Positions 20,823-23,140 of a DNA stretch of 23,140 bases are shown one piece after another. The position numbers and the translations under genes were made by a program. The notes under the pieces were generated by a model, which saw nothing but the letters and a program-made list of their open reading frames with translations, made no database searches and had not been told where the DNA came from. Numbering within the stretch: position 1 is the stretch's first letter; every line of letters starts with the position of its first letter. The DNA comes from Micavibrio_A sp035759665. Lineage in GTDB: Bacteria > Pseudomonadota > Alphaproteobacteria > Micavibrionales > Micavibrionaceae. Location: assembly GCA_035759665.1 (NCBI GenBank), contig DASTUM010000052.1:1-23140 (forward strand). Direction: 5' to 3'.

Positions 20823-21788
20823 ATGACTTATAACCCGGACCTTTTAGACCGCGCCAGGCGGCACCCCGAAAAGCAGAAGAACGCCGACCGCCCGATGGGG
20901 AAGAAGCCGGACTGGATCCGCGTGAAAGCGCCGCAGGGAAAGGTTTATTCTGAAACGCTCGCAACTGTGAAGGGGCTGAAGCTCACGACCGTCTGCGAAG
21001 AGGCGGGCTGCCCGAATATCGGCGAATGCTGGGACAAGAAACACGCGACATTCATGATTATGGGCGAGGTTTGCACCCGCGCCTGTTCGTTCTGCAACGT
21101 CGCGACCGGGAAGCCCAACGAGCTGGACAAGTATGAGCCGCTGCGCGTGGGCGTGGCTGTCGAGCAGATGGGGCTGAGCCATGTCGTGGTGACGTCCGTC
21201 GACCGCGACGACCTGGAGGATTCCGGGGCGGAGCATTTCGTCAAAACCATCGGCGCGATCCGGTTCAAGGCGCCGGACACGACGATCGAGATTTTGCCCG
21301 GAGATTTCCGCGGGAATATTCAGGATATCGACGCGGTTATCCGCGCGCGGCCCGATGTGTTCAACCATAACCTTGAGACTGTGCCGCGTTTGTATCCGAC
21401 GATCCGTCCGGGGGCGCGGTATTTCAGGTCGCTTCGTTTGCTGGAACGGGTGAAGGAGGTCGATCCGTCGATCTTTACAAAATCCGGCCTGATGGTGGGG
21501 CTGGGCGAGACGAGGGAAGAGATCGCGCAGGTGATGGACGATATGCGCGCCGCCAGCATCGATTTTATCACGATCGGCCAGTATTTGCAGCCGACGCCAA
21601 AGCATGCGCCTGTCGTATATTTCTGGACGCCGGAGGAGTTTGCGGGGCTTGAGAAGATGGCCCGTGCAAAAGGGTTTTTGATGGTGTCGGCCACGCCGCT
21701 CACCCGTTCGAGCTATCATGCGGGAGACGATTTCGCCCGGCTGCGCAAGGCGCGGGAAGAAAAACTTACCCGCATGGCCGCTGAATAA
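20823..21788 (+). CDS. lipA: Lipoyl synthase
   Basis: LipA is a radical SAM enzyme that inserts two sulfur atoms into protein-bound octanoyl groups, making the lipoyl cofactor. The 321-residue product has the auxiliary cluster ligands Cys58, Cys63 and Cys69 in CEEAGCPNIGEC, the radical SAM Cys84, Cys88 and Cys91 in CTRACSFC, and the C-terminal RSSYHAG with the conserved serine. Its substrates include the lipoyl domains of PdhB and PdhC encoded just upstream, which explains the location. The ribosome site is only partly visible. Confidence 0.97.
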   Translation: MTYNPDLLDRARRHPEKQKNADRPMGKKPDWIRVKAPQGKVYSETLATVKGLKLTTVCEEAGCPNIGECWDKKHATFMIMGEVCTRACSFCNVATGKPNELDKYEPLRVGVAVEQMGLSHVVVTSVDRDDLEDSGAEHFVKTIGAIRFKAPDTTIEILPGDFRGNIQDIDAVIRARPDVFNHNLETVPRLYPTIRPGARYFRSLRLLERVKEVDPSIFTKSGLMVGLGETREEIAQVMDDMRAASIDFITIGQYLQPTPKHAPVVYFWTPEEFAGLEKMARAKGFLMVSATPLTRSSYHAGDDFARLRKAREEKLTRMAAE

Positions 21789-21798
21789 GGGGCTTCTC

Positions 21799-22827
21799 AT
21801 GAGAATTCTTTATGTCGGAACCACGCAGGGGTTCGAAAACGCGGGCAAGTATTATTTCACCCAACAAAAACTGATCAACGGGTTTACGCGCCTCGGCCAT
21901 ATGGTCTATTCGTTCAACGACCGCGACGTGGCGCGGTACAAAAGCTTTTTCCGTTCGCAATCTATGGGCAAAAGGGCGATGAACAGGAAGCTCGTCGAAG
22001 ATTGCAAGAAATACAAGCCACATATGATCGTCCTCGGCCATTGTAAGAATGTCGGGAACGAAACGCTCGAGGAAATCCGCAGGGCGGTGCCGGGCGTGCG
22101 GATGATGTACCGCAATGTCGATCCGCTCAATTCCGAAAACAATTGCAAGGACATCATGCAGCGGTCGGGGCAGGTGGAGGCGATTTTCATCACAACCGCC
22201 GGAGAGGCGCTGAAGCGTTTTTCGAATCCGAAGACCAAGGTTTGTTTTTTTCCGAACCCGGTGGATTACGCGCTCGAAACCGAACGCGCCTATATGAACC
22301 CGGACGCGGATATCGATTTCCTGTTTATGGGATCGGTTTTGCGCGATCAGTACGATCATCGTCAGGATACGGTGCGCCATCTCCTCACCAACAAGGGTGA
22401 TATCAACGTGCATGTCGGCGGCGCGGGGGTGAATGACGGGCGGGTGTTCGGCGCGGCATATTACGAGCTGCTGGGCCGTTCCAAGATGGGGCTGTGCATG
22501 AACAAGACGGCGGATTATTACCTCTATGCGTCCGGGCGCATGAGTCAGTATATGGGGTCGGGGATGCTCGGCTTTATTCCGAAGGGGCCGCGGTTCGAGG
22601 ATGTTTTGGGCGACGATGCGTTCGTGTCGTTCGAATCCGATGAGGAGATGATCGACAAGATCAAATATTACGCAGCCAACGATTCCGCGCGGGTTGCGAT
22701 GGCGAGGACGGGATGTGAGCGTATTCACGATTATTTCATGGTCGATAAAATCTGCCAGTATATGATCGAAACGGTGTTCGACGTGCCGTATTCCATGTCG
22801 TACCGTTGGCCGATCCAGGCGTATTAA
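21799..22827 (+). CDS. Glycosyltransferase, CgeB/GT-B-like
   Basis: The 342-residue product starts MRILYVGTTQGFENAGKYYF and continues with LINGFTRLGHMVYSFNDRDV, the typical first strand and helix of GT-B glycosyltransferases. The C-terminal half has DIDFLFMGSVLRDQ, GRSKMGLCMNKT and LYASGRMSQYMGSGMLGFIP, which resemble the CgeB-type glycosyl transferase domain. Donor and acceptor are unknown. The start at 21799 is preferred because AAGGGG lies about seven bases upstream; the frame extends back to 21718 but that part overlaps lipA. The following O-antigen ligase-like gene suggests work on surface polysaccharide. Confidence 0.82.
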   Translation: MRILYVGTTQGFENAGKYYFTQQKLINGFTRLGHMVYSFNDRDVARYKSFFRSQSMGKRAMNRKLVEDCKKYKPHMIVLGHCKNVGNETLEEIRRAVPGVRMMYRNVDPLNSENNCKDIMQRSGQVEAIFITTAGEALKRFSNPKTKVCFFPNPVDYALETERAYMNPDADIDFLFMGSVLRDQYDHRQDTVRHLLTNKGDINVHVGGAGVNDGRVFGAAYYELLGRSKMGLCMNKTADYYLYASGRMSQYMGSGMLGFIPKGPRFEDVLGDDAFVSFESDEEMIDKIKYYAANDSARVAMARTGCERIHDYFMVDKICQYMIETVFDVPYSMSYRWPIQAY

Positions 22828-22842
22828 TCGTAGAAATCAATC

Positions 22843-23140
22843 ATGGAAGCTTATTTTCTTAATTTTTATCAAAAGTATAAATACGGCTTGCCGTTTTTGA
22901 TCCTGTTTTTGACGGCCCTGTTTTTGCCGACCGCGGGAAACAGGATGGTCTTTTATCTTCTTTCGCCTTTTTTGATTTTTTGTCTGTACCGGTTTCGTCA
23001 TGAGCTGGGCCCGTATGTCAAAACATGGAGCTTTGCCGCCCTGTCGGTCTATCTCTTTTATTTTTCGCTTACTTTCTTATGGAGCGATTTGCATAGTTTC
23101 GGTGATTTTTTAAGGCTGTTGCGGGACGGGCTTTCTATTC
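22843..23140 (+). CDS. O-antigen ligase/polymerase-like membrane protein, 5' part
   Basis: The frame opens with an ATG 15 bases after the glycosyltransferase stop and runs off the window (99 codons seen). Several hydrophobic segments are visible: YGLPFLILFLTALFLPTAG, MVFYLLSPFLIFCLYRF and FAALSVYLFYFSLTFLW. The stretch ending FLWSDLHSFGDFLRLLRDGL resembles the 'W-S ... L-R-x-L' pattern near the start of WaaL-type O-antigen ligases. The diagnostic periplasmic loop is beyond the window, so polymerase (Wzy) remains possible. Confidence 0.6.
   Translation, partial: MEAYFLNFYQKYKYGLPFLILFLTALFLPTAGNRMVFYLLSPFLIFCLYRFRHELGPYVKTWSFAALSVYLFYFSLTFLWSDLHSFGDFLRLLRDGLSI

Overview
The window looks like the chromosome of a free-living, Gram-negative alphaproteobacterium. 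Three things point there: the pyruvate dehydrogenase E1-beta subunit carries its own N-terminal lipoyl domain (an alphaproteobacterial trait), the gene order tpiA-secG-pyrG-kdsA-eno-ftsB-pdhA-pdhB-pdhC-lpdA-lipA is typical of that class, and kdsA with O-antigen-type genes implies an LPS outer membrane. Core genes are visibly GC-rich; a few interspersed small genes are clearly AT-richer. The genus cannot be fixed from the sequence alone.

Layout. Positions 1-2612 hold a broken trpE (minus) whose 3' end is joined abruptly at about 55-65 to the tail of an unrelated alpha/beta hydrolase (plus), followed by ppiD (minus). From 2769 the plus strand carries tpiA, a possible 56-residue small ORF, secG and pyrG. 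A self-contained unit (promoter, a gene with GPA-type repeats, terminator) follows at 5928-6441. Next come a small minus-strand gene, kdsA (+), a DUF4112 gene (-), and eno (+) with a strong terminator. The 9773-11846 stretch is accessory: an AT-rich orphan, an unrecognised 221-residue protein, a YCII/DGPF protein and another orphan. From 12066 come ftsB and then the pyruvate dehydrogenase region: pdhA, pdhB, an antisense small gene, pdhC, three extra genes (75-residue protein, alpha/beta hydrolase, 128-residue protein), lpdA, two orphans and lipA. The window ends with a glycosyltransferase and the start of an O-antigen ligase-like membrane protein.

How it fits together. TpiA and Eno are glycolytic and feed pyruvate to the PdhA/PdhB/PdhC/Lpd complex. 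LipA makes the lipoyl groups carried by PdhB and PdhC. KdsA, the glycosyltransferase and the ligase-like protein serve surface polysaccharide. SecG, PpiD and FtsB serve envelope biogenesis and division.

Most noteworthy: short dispersed palindromic repeats of at least three families sit in many intergenic gaps, and two different families also lie in frame inside the linkers of PdhB and PdhC, the latter with a nine-G run. This resembles the protein-coding palindromic elements known from Rickettsia. A cluster of five GANTC sites (the CcrM methylation motif) lies directly upstream of ftsB. No tRNA, rRNA, CRISPR array or insertion sequence was seen. No gap longer than about 300 bases lacks a gene.
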